Below, piece after piece: positions 41,541-50,487 of a stretch of DNA of 59,726 nt; within the stretch, counting starts at the first letter, position 1, and each line of letters opens with the position of its first letter. Both the position numbers and the translations under genes were made by a program. The stretch is from an uncultured Caulobacter sp. (GTDB taxonomy: Bacteria; Pseudomonadota; Alphaproteobacteria; Caulobacterales; Caulobacteraceae). The stretch lies in the NCBI RefSeq assembly GCF_937900395.1, contig NZ_CALCDX010000014.1, forward strand, positions 1-59,726, read 5' to 3'. Under the pieces are notes generated by a model that was not told where the DNA came from, made no database searches, and was given only the letters and a program-made list of their open reading frames with translations.

Positions 41541-43910
41541 CTACTCCCGCGTCTTAAGAACGGCCACGAGGTCAAGCGCCCAGACGCGACGAGCAACCAA
41601 GCCGCAGGCTACGATCACGATAGCGAGGTAGACGGTGACCGCCACCGCGTAGCTGTCGACGTTGATGACAGCCGGCAGGCGAAGCTCCTCGCGCGAATAG
41701 GCGGCCACCAGTCCACGCGCTAGCGCCTGACCGCCTAGCGCGCCGATGGGAATGGCCAGGAGGCTCAGGATGATCAGCTCGCCCACCAGGACGTAGGCGC
41801 AGGTGACGGGTCCGAAGCCGAGCACCTGCAGGGTCGCTAGATCGCGCCCGCGTTCGGAAAGGGCGATGCGACAGGTGTTGTAGGCCACGCCAAACGCGAT
41901 CGCTCCGGCGAAGCCGAGATAGAAGATGATCGCGGTCCGAAACGACTGGGCCATCACCAGGCGCCAACTAGTCACGGTGTCGTCGCGAGACGAGGCGCCG
42001 GCAATCTGCGGCGTGCGTTCGATAGCGCGGTAGAAGCCCGGCCGGGCGTCGGCCGCGACCAGCAACTCCGCGCCGCTGGCCAGATCGCCCTCGCCCATCA
42101 CCCTGTTGAGCGCCGCGCGGCTCATGTAAGCGGTCAGCCCGCTGTAATCCCGCGCCAGACCGGTGATGGGCAAGAGCGCGCTCGGACCAGAGCCGTCGAG
42201 AACTTCCGTCCACACGGTGTCGCCGGCTCCCAGGCCAAGGCGGGTGGCTAGGGCCTCGCTGAGCACCAGGCCCCGACCTTCGAATGGCACGCGCCGCCCG
42301 GCCGCGTCGAGGGGACGATGGAGGTGGGATGTTGGCTCAAGCCCGAGGATGCGAACCGTTTCCTGACGGGCGCCGGCCTTTAGGCGAGCGGCCACGACGC
42401 GCGTGGGCTCGGCGGCGTAGACGCCTTGCCGTCGCGCCACGTCACGGACGGCCGCCACGTCCCTCGGCTCGACGAAGCTGATGGCGTCGCTCCAGCGCTG
42501 GACCCGATAGTAGGTCGCATCGACGACCTGATCGACGCCGTCGAACAAGAACTGCGTCCCGACCAGCAAGGCCAGGCTGGCCGCAAGGCCGATCGTCGTC
42601 AGCAGAGCGCGACCTGGAAAGCGCTCCAAACCGCGCACGATCATTCGGCTGCCCTGGTCAAACGCCTCTCCTGTCGTCAGGCGATCGAGCGGCGTGACAG
42701 CGTAGACGGCGGGTCTGGGCGGCTGCATGGCCACGGTTGGCGACACCGCTACAACGCGCCGCACGGCCGCCAGGGAGCCCGCGGCGGCCGCGGCCACCGA
42801 GACACCGGAGGCCGCGAGGAACGCGGTCCAATGGAAATGGACGCTCAGGACGGGAAATCGGAAGTAGGCGCGGTAGATGTCGACAATGGCGGCCCCGAGC
42901 GCCCCGCCGGCCGCTCCGCCCACTAGCGCCCCGACCAGGCCGATCGCGGCGGCCATGCGCAGATAGACCCACGCCACGTCCCGGTCGCGGTAACCGAACG
43001 CCTTGAGCAGACCGATCTGCTCTCGCTCCGCATCCACCAGACGGGTGACGACCAGATGGATGAGACTGGCGGCGACGATCAGGAAGACGGGCGGCAAGAT
43101 CGAGGCCGAGGTGGACAGCTCCTTCAGCTCCGCGTCCAGAAAGGCGTGCGAAGCCTGGTCGGTGCGGGCGTAAGCGGCGCGCCCGCCGTAGGGCGCGAGC
43201 AAGCGGTCGACCTCGGCCAGCACGGCCGGCAAGGACGCGCCCGACGCCAGCACCAGGCTCGCGGAATTGAACGCCCCGCTCATTCCGCCCGCGCGCTCAA
43301 CCGTCCGGCGCGGCGCCCACAACACCCCTTGGTGCGCGTCGTCTGGCATGAAGGACTCGGAGGACGGCACGTAGACATATTCGGGCGACAAGACTGCCCC
43401 CACGATCGTCAGGATGATTTCGCGGCCATTGATCGTGGCCTTGAGAGGTTCACCCAGTCGCACGCCGGCGGCGTCCATGAAGGTCTTGAGCGCCACCGCC
43501 TCGCCCACCCGCGTCGGATCCGGCATGCGGCCTCGCACGAGACGAACCTGGTTCAGGCTCCGCCCGGGATCGTCCGGCAGGGAGATCAGCCTCGCCGTCG
43601 CCGGGCGTTGGAGACCAGGCACGTCCATCAGACCCGACTGCACGATCCGGCTATCCGTGGCGATCACCCCGTTGATGGCGGCCAGATCACGCGCGCGGGA
43701 GATCGGCGCCCGCTTGGCGCTGGCGAAAACGTCCGCGAAGCGGGTCTCGGCGTAGAAGGTCCTCTGGGCCTCAGCCAGGGCGCGCTGGGCCGAGAAGGCC
43801 ATCACCGCCACGGCGACGCCGCAGGCGATCAGCAGCGCGATGGCCCCCACTTGCCAGCGCATGCGCCAAAGATCGCGCAGCAGCTTGCGGTCGAGCGGCG
43901 CGGGCCTCAC
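41541..43910 (-). CDS. ABC transporter permease with two FtsX-like domains
   Basis: This 789-residue protein has an N-terminal membrane helix (QVGAIALLIACGVAVAVMAFSA), a large MacB-type periplasmic region and FtsX-like membrane blocks, one near 270-400 (LIHLVVTRLVDAEREQIGLLKAFGYRDRDVAWVYL) and one at the C-terminus (ALSERGRDLATLQVLGFGPVTCAYVLVGE). It pairs with the adjacent ATPase in a mechano-transmission type system (lipoprotein, lipid or peptide export). The ATPase gene overlaps it by four bases. Confidence 0.88.
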   Translation of the reverse strand: MRPAPLDRKLLRDLWRMRWQVGAIALLIACGVAVAVMAFSAQRALAEAQRTFYAETRFADVFASAKRAPISRARDLAAINGVIATDSRIVQSGLMDVPGLQRPATARLISLPDDPGRSLNQVRLVRGRMPDPTRVGEAVALKTFMDAAGVRLGEPLKATINGREIILTIVGAVLSPEYVYVPSSESFMPDDAHQGVLWAPRRTVERAGGMSGAFNSASLVLASGASLPAVLAEVDRLLAPYGGRAAYARTDQASHAFLDAELKELSTSASILPPVFLIVAASLIHLVVTRLVDAEREQIGLLKAFGYRDRDVAWVYLRMAAAIGLVGALVGGAAGGALGAAIVDIYRAYFRFPVLSVHFHWTAFLAASGVSVAAAAAGSLAAVRRVVAVSPTVAMQPPRPAVYAVTPLDRLTTGEAFDQGSRMIVRGLERFPGRALLTTIGLAASLALLVGTQFLFDGVDQVVDATYYRVQRWSDAISFVEPRDVAAVRDVARRQGVYAAEPTRVVAARLKAGARQETVRILGLEPTSHLHRPLDAAGRRVPFEGRGLVLSEALATRLGLGAGDTVWTEVLDGSGPSALLPITGLARDYSGLTAYMSRAALNRVMGEGDLASGAELLVAADARPGFYRAIERTPQIAGASSRDDTVTSWRLVMAQSFRTAIIFYLGFAGAIAFGVAYNTCRIALSERGRDLATLQVLGFGPVTCAYVLVGELIILSLLAIPIGALGGQALARGLVAAYSREELRLPAVINVDSYAVAVTVYLAIVIVACGLVARRVWALDLVAVLKTRE

Positions 43911-44638
43911 CAGCGCATCTCCCGTGGTGGAATCCGATGAGGATTGGTCGAGATTTCGGTAATCTGGCCATCGCGAAAGCGGATGACCCGGTCGGCCATC
44001 GCGGCGATGGACGCGTTATGGGACACGATCATCGTCGTGGCGCCGACCTCGCTCGCGACCTCGGCGATGGCTTCAAGCACCTGGACGCCGCTCTCGCTGT
44101 CCAGAGAGCCGGTCGGCTCGTCGCAGAGCAGCAACGCCGGCCGTTTGGCGATAGCCCGCGCCACGGCCACGCGCTGTTGCTGGCCGCCGGACAACTGGGC
44201 GGGGAAGTGGTCCATTCGGTCGGCCAGGCCAACGCGCGCCAAGGCGTCCTCAGGGCGCATCGGATTGGCGGCTATTTCGGTGATCAGGGCGACGTTCTCC
44301 CGCGCCGTCAGGCTGGGCACGAGATTGAAGAACTGGAAGATGAAGCCGACGTTCTCGCGTCGATACCGGGTCAGCGCCGCGGCGCTCGCGCTGGCCAGTT
44401 CGAATTCACCGAACCGGGCCGAACCAGACGTGGCGCGGTCGAGGCCGCCGAGGATGTTGAGCAGCGTCGACTTCCCCGAGCCCGAAGGTCCCAGCAGCAC
44501 CAGAACCTCGCCGGCCGCGATCGTCAGATCAACGCCCCTTAGCGCGTGAACATCGCCGCCCCCTGTCGGATAGACCTTGCACAGGTCTCTGATCCGCAAG
44601 GCCACCCCCGCTGGCGGGTCCGGGTCGCTGACAGACAT
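43907..44638 (-). CDS. ABC transporter ATPase (MacB/LolD type)
   Basis: A 243-residue ATPase with Walker A GPSGSGKST (about 45), the Q-loop region FIFQFFNLVPSLTARENV typical of the LolD/MacB group, signature LSGGQQQRVAVARA, Walker B LLLCDEPTGSLD and the H-loop VSHN. ATG 44638 has GGAGG seven bases upstream. It is the first gene of the exporter operon. A degenerate FixK-like box lies about 66 bases upstream. Confidence 0.93.
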   Translation of the reverse strand: MSVSDPDPPAGVALRIRDLCKVYPTGGGDVHALRGVDLTIAAGEVLVLLGPSGSGKSTLLNILGGLDRATSGSARFGEFELASASAAALTRYRRENVGFIFQFFNLVPSLTARENVALITEIAANPMRPEDALARVGLADRMDHFPAQLSGGQQQRVAVARAIAKRPALLLCDEPTGSLDSESGVQVLEAIAEVASEVGATTMIVSHNASIAAMADRVIRFRDGQITEISTNPHRIPPREMRW

Positions 44639-44697
44639 GGTCGACCCTCCCCGATCCACCGCCTCCCGTCATCTTCAGAACGAGAATGGCTTGGGCC

Positions 44698-44711
44698 TTG
44701 ATCCTCCGCAA
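44698..44711 (-). promoter_or_regulatory. degenerate FixK/FNR-like box before the ABC exporter
   Basis: TTGAT-CCTC-CGCAA keeps the left half-site and differs from TCAA by one base in the right half. It is centred 66 bases before the ATPase start, nearly the same spacing as at the first USP gene. Confidence 0.3.
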
Positions 44712-44727
44712 TTCCTCGCCTTCCCGC

Positions 44728-44905
44728 CTAGGCGCCGACAAAGAGTTCCGCGAGCGCGATGGCGTTTGTCGGGTGTTCGATGGAGTCGGTCGAAATGAAC
44801 TATTAGGCACGGCCTCGAGCCGCGCCAGCGCATCCTCGCCGAACACCGCGTACGACCACGCAAACCGGCGCGGCGAAGCCTTGCCGCTTGAGCGCCTCAG
44901 TCTCC
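44728..44905 (-). pseudogene. frameshifted C-terminus of a ribose-phosphate pyrophosphokinase (PRPP synthetase)
   Basis: Three overlapping frames together give the end of a PRPP synthetase. The first reads TEALKRQGFAAPVCVVVRGV, the second continues VFGEDALARLEAV, and the third finishes FISTDSIEHPTNAIALAELFVGA before TAG 44728-44730. The order matches the family's C-terminal pattern (helix, strand, FAGDAL, then STDSIPHPTN). Two frameshifts and loss of the N-terminal two thirds show it is dead. It lies directly after the second universal stress protein gene, with which it was probably co-transcribed. Confidence 0.65.
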
Positions 44906-44951
44906 ACCGGCGCTGTTCGCCAATCCGCGGCGTGGCCGGCTATCCGGTCGC

Positions 44952-45797
44952 TCAGTGCGATAGAAATAGCGCGGTGGGCACATTGCGCAGGACGTGGTCG
45001 GTAGCTCCGCCCATCACGAACTCGAGGATTGGCGCGCGGCCCGAGGCGCCCATGACCAGGATGTCGGCGGGCGTCCGGGCGAGATAGGTGTCGATCGCCC
45101 GGCCGATGCTCACATCCGAGGCGTCGATTTCGTCGACGGCCGCGTGGATCCCGTGGGCCGCCAGATGCCTAGCCGCCTCGGCGGCGAGCCCCGGCTTGGC
45201 CGCCACCTTCTCGTTGACGAAGGTGACGATCCTCACCGCTCGGGCCTGCTCGAGGATCGGTAGCGCGTCAGCCAAGGCGCGGGCGGCGTGGCGACCGCCA
45301 TCCCAAGCCACCGCGACATCGCCCACCCGCCCCTCGGCCAGCAGCGGCCTTCCGCCCATGACGACCACAGGTCGGCCCGATGCGAAAATGATGCGTTTTA
45401 CCCACTCGACCTGCTCGTCGAACCGTTCGGCGAACGCCGCCAAGCACAGGTCGCGGGCGCGGACGCGCTGCGCCACGCTATCGTCGGCCTTGAGGAGATT
45501 GATCCGGTGGATCTCCGCGCCCGCGAAGACGCCGGCGGCGCGGGCGGCGCTCTCGAAACGTTGAACGGCTTGGCGACAACTGGCCAAGCATGAATCTTCC
45601 CAGTCCCGCTCCAGCCCGCCAAGCTTGATCAACGCCTCGGCGATGGCGTTCCTGGACAGAGGAATGTCGACCTGTAGGGCTAGCACCGCAAGCTCCGCGT
45701 CCAGAACCTTGGCGAAAGCGACCGCCTCCTCGATGGTCTGGTCGGGGGTGGAGGCCGGGTAGCTGTCGATCTGCAGGAGAATGTCCCGGAATCGCAT
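44952..45797 (-). CDS. universal stress protein, two UspA domains (paralogue)
   Basis: A 281-residue protein beginning MRFRDILLQIDSYPAST and ending with the UspA nucleotide-binding-type signature DILVMGASGRAPILEFVMGGATDHVLRNVPTALFLSH. It is clearly related to the protein encoded at 39407 and probably arose by duplication. ATG 45797 was chosen by that comparison; the frame extends to 45845 without domain content. A TTGA-N6-TCAA box lies 90 bases upstream in the divergent promoter region shared with the AI-2E transporter gene. Confidence 0.85.
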   Translation of the reverse strand: MRFRDILLQIDSYPASTPDQTIEEAVAFAKVLDAELAVLALQVDIPLSRNAIAEALIKLGGLERDWEDSCLASCRQAVQRFESAARAAGVFAGAEIHRINLLKADDSVAQRVRARDLCLAAFAERFDEQVEWVKRIIFASGRPVVVMGGRPLLAEGRVGDVAVAWDGGRHAARALADALPILEQARAVRIVTFVNEKVAAKPGLAAEAARHLAAHGIHAAVDEIDASDVSIGRAIDTYLARTPADILVMGASGRAPILEFVMGGATDHVLRNVPTALFLSH

Positions 45798-45880
45798 GAC
45801 TGAGTGCCCTTGGCCCGCGCGCAAATCCGCCACTCTGGAACGCACGCCCTGGCAAGCTAGCGGAGGTCAGCGGCTACGCT

Positions 45881-45894
45881 TTGACCCAGCTCAA
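45881..45894. promoter_or_regulatory. FixK/FNR box in the USP / AI-2E divergent region
   Basis: TTGAC-CCAG-CTCAA fits TTGA-N6-TCAA. It lies 90.5 bases (centre) from the USP start at 45797 and could serve the leftward USP gene. Confidence 0.55.
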
Positions 45895-45909
45895 GCTTGA
45901 TGAACGATC

Positions 45910-45923
45910 TTGACCGGGATCAA
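45910..45923. promoter_or_regulatory. FixK/FNR box before the AI-2E transporter gene
   Basis: TTGAC-CGGG-ATCAA fits the FixK/FNR consensus. Its centre is 41.5 bases before ATG 45958, exactly the class II activator distance if transcription starts at the A of the start codon. Confidence 0.65.
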
Positions 45924-45957
45924 GGCTGGCGGTGATCGCGTGAGGCTAGCTGCCGAC

Positions 45958-46998
45958 ATGAGGTCGACGAGCCCAACACCCTCGCCTAGCGGCTCGGTCC
46001 AGCACAACGTCGTGCTGGTCGCCGCCATCATCGGCTTGGCCTTGCTGGCGATCCGCTTGGCCAACGTGATTTTGATGGCGTTCGGCGCCGTTCTGGTCGC
46101 CGTGCTTCTGCAGGCGATCGCCGAACCGCTACATCGTCGTCTTGGCCTGCGGCGCCCCCTGGCGTTGACGCTCGCCGTCGTGGTGGTGGTCGTCTGCGTC
46201 GCGGCCACAGTCTGGATCTTCGGCCGACAGGCCGAGGCGCAGTTCATCGCCTTGAACGATGTCCTGCCACGCGCTTGGAATGAGCTGGACACGCGGCTGT
46301 CCTCGACGCCGTTCGGCGGCGCGGCTCTCGCCAAGCTGGAGCAATGGCGCGGGTTCGAATGGCTGGTAAGCCTTGGCCCCAAGCTCGCCGCCGACGCAGC
46401 CGGAGGTCTCGCCGGGACGATCATCGTGTTGTTCGCCGGCCTTTATCTGGCTTACCACCCCGCCTCCTACGTCGATGGCGTACTGATGCTCTTCCCGCGT
46501 CCCCGCCGGGAACGGGCGAGACAAGTGCTGGACCAGATCCATCGCGCCCTGCGGCAATGGCTTGTCGGTCAGCTGTGCTCCATGGCGCTGGTCGGCGTCA
46601 CCACCGGAATCGGCCTGGCGGTCGTGGGCGTCCCCTCCGCCGCCGCGCTCGGCCTGATCGCCGGGATCGGCCAGTTCGTTCCGGTGATCGGCCCGATGGT
46701 CGCGCCCCTGCCCGGACTTCTGGTCGCGCTCGAAGCCGGTCCGCAGACCCTGCTCTGGGCCGGGCTGGTCTATCTGGTCTCGGCGCAGCTCGAGGCCAAC
46801 CTGATCACGCCACTGGTCTTGCGGCAGCTGGCGCAACTGCCGATGGCGGTCACCCTGTTCGCCGTGCTGGCCATGGGCGTCCTGCTCGGCCCTCTGGGTG
46901 TCCTGTTCGCCACGCCGCTCGCGGTAGTCGCCTACGTCCTCGTCCGCATGATCTATGTGGAGGGCGTCCTTGGCGAGGTCCTAGGCCCGCCGGCCTGA
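45958..46998 (+). CDS. AI-2E family transporter (TqsA/PerM-like)
   Basis: A 346-residue membrane protein of the PF01594 family with about 8 membrane helices. It has an N-terminal helix pair (VVLVAAIIGLALLAIRL, ILMAFGAVLVAVLLQAIAEPLHRR), the central amphipathic part and the conserved GLIAGIGQFVPVIGPMVAPLPGLLVAL segment near residue 225. Members export varied small molecules or ions; the family name does not prove AI-2 transport. ATG 45958 was chosen because the frame's upstream part overlaps the FixK box. It converges with and overlaps the HdeD gene by 46 bases. Confidence 0.87.
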   Translation: MRSTSPTPSPSGSVQHNVVLVAAIIGLALLAIRLANVILMAFGAVLVAVLLQAIAEPLHRRLGLRRPLALTLAVVVVVVCVAATVWIFGRQAEAQFIALNDVLPRAWNELDTRLSSTPFGGAALAKLEQWRGFEWLVSLGPKLAADAAGGLAGTIIVLFAGLYLAYHPASYVDGVLMLFPRPRRERARQVLDQIHRALRQWLVGQLCSMALVGVTTGIGLAVVGVPSAAALGLIAGIGQFVPVIGPMVAPLPGLLVALEAGPQTLLWAGLVYLVSAQLEANLITPLVLRQLAQLPMAVTLFAVLAMGVLLGPLGVLFATPLAVVAYVLVRMIYVEGVLGEVLGPPA

Positions 46999-47573
46999 AC
47001 GGCGCTCGCCAGCCCCCGCCCCGCACGGCGGCTCCCCAGGGAGATCAGCGCCGCGCCGGTGCTGGCCAAGGCCAGACCCAGGAAAATCGCCGTCAAATCC
47101 CGCGCCCGTCCGGCGCCCGCCACCGCGACCCCGGCCAGGCCGCTGGCGATCGACGAGGCCAGCACCCAGCGCCAGACGCGCGCGGGCCGCAGATCCAAGG
47201 CCAGAACGAGCTCGCTGGCGCCGTCGAGGATCAGGACCGCGGCGATCAGCAGCGTGGCGGCCATCAGACCCACCTCGTGATGGAAGAATAGGAAGGCGCC
47301 GGCGACAACGGCCGCCAAGCTCGCCACGATCCCACCCCACAGGGACTTGCCCGTGGCGATCAGTAGCGACACGAGCAACATCGCCGCGCCGAACAACCAA
47401 AGCAGCCACCCGGCGGCGGCTCCGATGAGCAGCGGCGCGACGTGCGGCAGGGCGACGGCGGTGAGGCCGGCCACGATCAGCGCGCCGCCCAGGCCGGTCA
47501 GGGCCCTGCGGTGGCGCCGCGACTTCGCGGCGATCCGCCGGGCCGGTCCGATCGATGCGCGTTTCTTCGTCAT
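46953..47573 (-). CDS. HdeD/DUF308-family membrane protein
   Basis: This 206-residue inner-membrane protein has about six hydrophobic segments in the HdeD repeat pattern (ALIVAGLTAVALPHVAPLLIGAAAGWLLWLFGAAML; GIVASLAAVVAGAFLFFHHEVGLMAATLLIAAVLILDGASEL). HdeD proteins are linked to acid or envelope stress. ATG 47573 lies four bases after the phospholipase-D gene stop, so it is the third gene of the patatin-PLD-HdeD operon. Its C-terminal end overlaps the convergent AI-2E gene. Confidence 0.8.
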   Translation of the reverse strand: MTKKRASIGPARRIAAKSRRHRRALTGLGGALIVAGLTAVALPHVAPLLIGAAAGWLLWLFGAAMLLVSLLIATGKSLWGGIVASLAAVVAGAFLFFHHEVGLMAATLLIAAVLILDGASELVLALDLRPARVWRWVLASSIASGLAGVAVAGAGRARDLTAIFLGLALASTGAALISLGSRRAGRGLASAVQAGGPRTSPRTPST

Positions 47574-47577
47574 AGCT

Positions 47578-49074
47578 TCATCCGGCGCCGTCGCCGTCGC
47601 CGAGCTTGCAGGGCGCCGCCGCCACCGTCCAGCCCGACGGGCCAGACGCGTCGCGCGGCCACGGAAGACGGCGGCGCGCCTTGACCAGTCGCCAACTCTC
47701 GGTCGCACGCGCTGGATCGCCCAGCCGCCAGGCCGATACGATGGCGCCCCACCACCCACTCCGCCCCGGCCTGATCGGCCGCAGGCGCCCTGGGCCGTTG
47801 AGCGCCTCTATCGCGTCGATGAGCCTGCCTTGCTCGCGCCGAGTCGCGGCGAGCCTCGCTTCGGAGACGCCGAGATAATGGGCCAAGAGAACATCGCGCA
47901 GCTGAGCAACCTCACGCCGGGTTCTCGGATCCCGCGCTTCGATCGCGACTTCGCATTCGGTGTCGAACCCCTCGGCCCGATTGTTGAGGTTCGCCGAGCC
48001 GACACGCGCGACACGATCATCGAACAGGCTGACCTTGGAGTGCACCACGATCGGCCTGCCGCGAGCCGTATTCGGTGCATAGACGCGAAAGCGGCCATGC
48101 TTATCCGCCGCGAGCAGTCGCCGGATCAGCGGCGCGCGGGCCGGATCCATGGTGAGTCGGTCGAACCAGCTTGGCGCCCTCCCGGTGAGCACCAGGATCA
48201 CTTCGGGCCCCTCTGGTTCGGACAGCCGCAGCGCCAGAGCATCCGCCAGCAGCTGCGAGGTGAAATACTGGTTCTCTAGATAGATGACCTCCCGCGCGCT
48301 GGCGATGCACGCCAGGTGAAGCCGGAGGATCTCGTCGATCAGCGGCCGGCCCCGATAAGCCGGTTCGGTCCGCGCGATGGCGACCGGCGTGTCCGACAGG
48401 TGAGCTGACTGGTCCTGAGGCCATTCGGCCCCGCTGGGCTCAGGTGCGAAGTCATCGCTCCAGGCGCGGGCCCATCGCGTCCTGAAGAGATCGGCCAGGG
48501 CGGCGGCGGCCGGCCCCTCGACCAGCACCATCACGTCATGCCGCGGAGCGTGGCGAGCCTTGTGCGGCAGGATCCGGCGCGGGTCATCGTCGTGGTGCCA
48601 GACCGTATCCCAGCGGTTCGCGGCGATATCGGCGCCGCCGCAGAACGCGATCTCGCCATCGACGACCACGACCTTCTGGTGGTGGCACGCTCCAAACGGG
48701 ATCTCGCCATCCTCGCGATATCGGACGGCCGTATCCTGGAACGCCTTACGCGCCCGATGCTCCAGGATCGCGTGGCTGCCGTTGACCGAAAGGGTCGACT
48801 TCCAGATCAGCACGCGCACGTCGAGGGCCGGGTTGGCCTCGGTCAGGCGAATGAGCACCTGTCCGATTTCATCGGGGTCGTTTGGCCCCTCGTGACCGTC
48901 GGGCGCGAGGCGCGTGCGCGGGTCGAAGGCCCATCCCAGGATCCAGATGGACTGCTTGGCCCGTTCGAACGTCTCCAGCAGGGCGGCGTAGTAGGCTTGG
49001 GCGTCGATCAGGAAGGCCAGCCGCCGGGCCGCCTCCACACGCCAACAGGTTTCGCCCGGGCGCAAAAGGGTCAT
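47578..49074 (-). CDS. phospholipase D / cardiolipin synthase-like protein
   Basis: The 498-residue enzyme carries two HKD motifs: CHHQKVVVVDGEIAFCGGAD (about 150) and VVHSKVSLFDDRVARVGSANLNNRAEGFD (about 355), as required for a PLD active site. There is no membrane helix or signal, unlike ClsA, so it resembles soluble PLD/ClsC-like enzymes. The start ATG 49074 overlaps the patatin stop (ATGA); the longer frame upstream is a shadow of the patatin gene. It probably cleaves or transfers phosphatidyl groups and works with the co-encoded patatin lipase on membrane lipids. Confidence 0.9.
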   Translation of the reverse strand: MTLLRPGETCWRVEAARRLAFLIDAQAYYAALLETFERAKQSIWILGWAFDPRTRLAPDGHEGPNDPDEIGQVLIRLTEANPALDVRVLIWKSTLSVNGSHAILEHRARKAFQDTAVRYREDGEIPFGACHHQKVVVVDGEIAFCGGADIAANRWDTVWHHDDDPRRILPHKARHAPRHDVMVLVEGPAAAALADLFRTRWARAWSDDFAPEPSGAEWPQDQSAHLSDTPVAIARTEPAYRGRPLIDEILRLHLACIASAREVIYLENQYFTSQLLADALALRLSEPEGPEVILVLTGRAPSWFDRLTMDPARAPLIRRLLAADKHGRFRVYAPNTARGRPIVVHSKVSLFDDRVARVGSANLNNRAEGFDTECEVAIEARDPRTRREVAQLRDVLLAHYLGVSEARLAATRREQGRLIDAIEALNGPGRLRPIRPGRSGWWGAIVSAWRLGDPARATESWRLVKARRRLPWPRDASGPSGWTVAAAPCKLGDGDGAG

Positions 49075-50234
49075 AGCCGGTTCACAAGCTCCTCCCACGG
49101 CTCCAGCCGCACGGCCGGGGCTTGCCAGAAGCCTTCCGCCCGGGCGGCGGCGCAGCCAGCCTCGAACGAGGACTTCATGGCTTCCGTGTCGAAGTCGAGC
49201 ATCGCGCCGTTCGCCGTGGCGGCTGACGTGTCGGGAATAGAAGCGACGCTCAAGGGGATGTTGTTGCCGATACAGAAGGCGGTCGCGACGTTCAGCGCCT
49301 GCCGATAGGAAACGCGCAACATTGTATCGAAGCTGCGGACCAGAACCGCGGCCAGACTTGGCGAGGTCGTGCGTGGCGAGGGAACGATCACAGTGTTGAT
49401 AAGGACGTAGATGCGCCCCCGTCGCAATCGCCGCCCCACCCGGCGCCATCTCAGCAGGGCTTCGGGCAAGACGAAGAGCGGAGCGGTGACGCCCCCGTCG
49501 ACGTGTAGCTGGTCGAAGGGCTCCCCCGCCGCCTCGCAGCGGATCAGGCGCGGTGGAAACAAGCCCGGCAGGCTCGCCGACGCCGCGAGGATAAGCCGGA
49601 ACATTTCCACCGCCGAGGGGCCGCCTCGACACGCGATCTCGCCCATGTCCCAGATGGCGGGCGTTTGGCTGTCGAGATCGGTCGTGGCGATCAGCAGGCG
49701 ACGACCGCGGCGATGCTCGGCGGCGATGGCGTCGAGCATCGTTTCGTCGACGAATGGGGCAATCAGGCCATCAAGGCTCTCGGCCGCGAGCAGACCACCC
49801 TGAAACACGCCCGCCAACGCCGTCCAGCGAAACTGCTCGGCGGCCCGCCCCCCGGTATAGGCCTCTTTCAGACGATCATCCCACGCCGAGCCCAGGAAGG
49901 CGAAAGGCGCGATGAGGGCTCCCGTGCTAACGCCAGTCACGATATCGAACCGGGGACGACGTCCCGCCAGGCCTAGGCCGACGAGCACTCCGGCGCCGTA
50001 AGCGCCGCCAGCCGCGCCGCCGGAGATCGCCAGGACGTTGAATTGCTCGCCGCCGAGCCGAGGATGGGGCAGAGCCAGGCGCTCGGCGGCGGACTCGAGG
50101 GACGCTTCCGCCTCCTCGAAAGTCAGTCTCACGCCGGGGAAGCCGAGCGGTTGGACCATTGCCGATGGCGGCGCGGGCAACCGTCGCGGCCAGAGTTCAT
50201 CGAAAGCCCAGTCAAACTTGCGATCTGACACCAC
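49071..50234 (-). CDS. patatin-like phospholipase
   Basis: A 387-residue patatin-fold acyl hydrolase. It has a glycine-rich oxyanion region SGGAAGGAYGAGVL (about 70-84), a nucleophile elbow GVSTG (about 102) and a catalytic Asp in VDGG (about 245). No signal peptide is seen, so it acts on the cytoplasmic face. The start is a GTG pair at 50234. It is the first gene of the patatin-PLD-HdeD operon and has a near-perfect FixK/FNR box 82.5 bases upstream, implying lipid turnover under low oxygen. Confidence 0.87.
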   Translation of the reverse strand: MVSDRKFDWAFDELWPRRLPAPPSAMVQPLGFPGVRLTFEEAEASLESAAERLALPHPRLGGEQFNVLAISGGAAGGAYGAGVLVGLGLAGRRPRFDIVTGVSTGALIAPFAFLGSAWDDRLKEAYTGGRAAEQFRWTALAGVFQGGLLAAESLDGLIAPFVDETMLDAIAAEHRRGRRLLIATTDLDSQTPAIWDMGEIACRGGPSAVEMFRLILAASASLPGLFPPRLIRCEAAGEPFDQLHVDGGVTAPLFVLPEALLRWRRVGRRLRRGRIYVLINTVIVPSPRTTSPSLAAVLVRSFDTMLRVSYRQALNVATAFCIGNNIPLSVASIPDTSAATANGAMLDFDTEAMKSSFEAGCAAARAEGFWQAPAVRLEPWEELVNRL

Positions 50235-50309
50235 AGCCTCGCCAAATGGTCTGGGCGAAGTCCATCCATATGGACCGTTCCATCAGGTACGAACTTCGGC
50301 AAGCTTGGC

Positions 50310-50323
50310 TTGATCGAGGTCAA
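50310..50323 (-). promoter_or_regulatory. FixK/FNR box upstream of the patatin operon
   Basis: TTGAT-CGAG-GTCAA matches the FixK/FNR consensus in both half-sites (TTGAY-N4-RTCAA). It is centred 82.5 bases before the patatin start. Confidence 0.65.
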
Positions 50324-50487
50324 AAGACTCGCCGTTGTCTCAGGCGGTAGCCGAGGAGGTCGCCCTCAGGCCGCTCCCTCACCCGCGGGCGGTGTCCCCC
50401 AACTCCGAAAATCGCTCGCGCCGGCGATCTAAATGTCCGCTTGGCGTCCAAAAGCCAAGGCGTCCTTCGCCCCTTGGCGGACCCTAT

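Noticed and set aside
49075..49632. A longer N-terminus for the phospholipase D protein
   Set aside because: The added 186 residues are Arg/Gly-rich shadow of the patatin gene; ATG 49074 gives the usual ATGA overlap.
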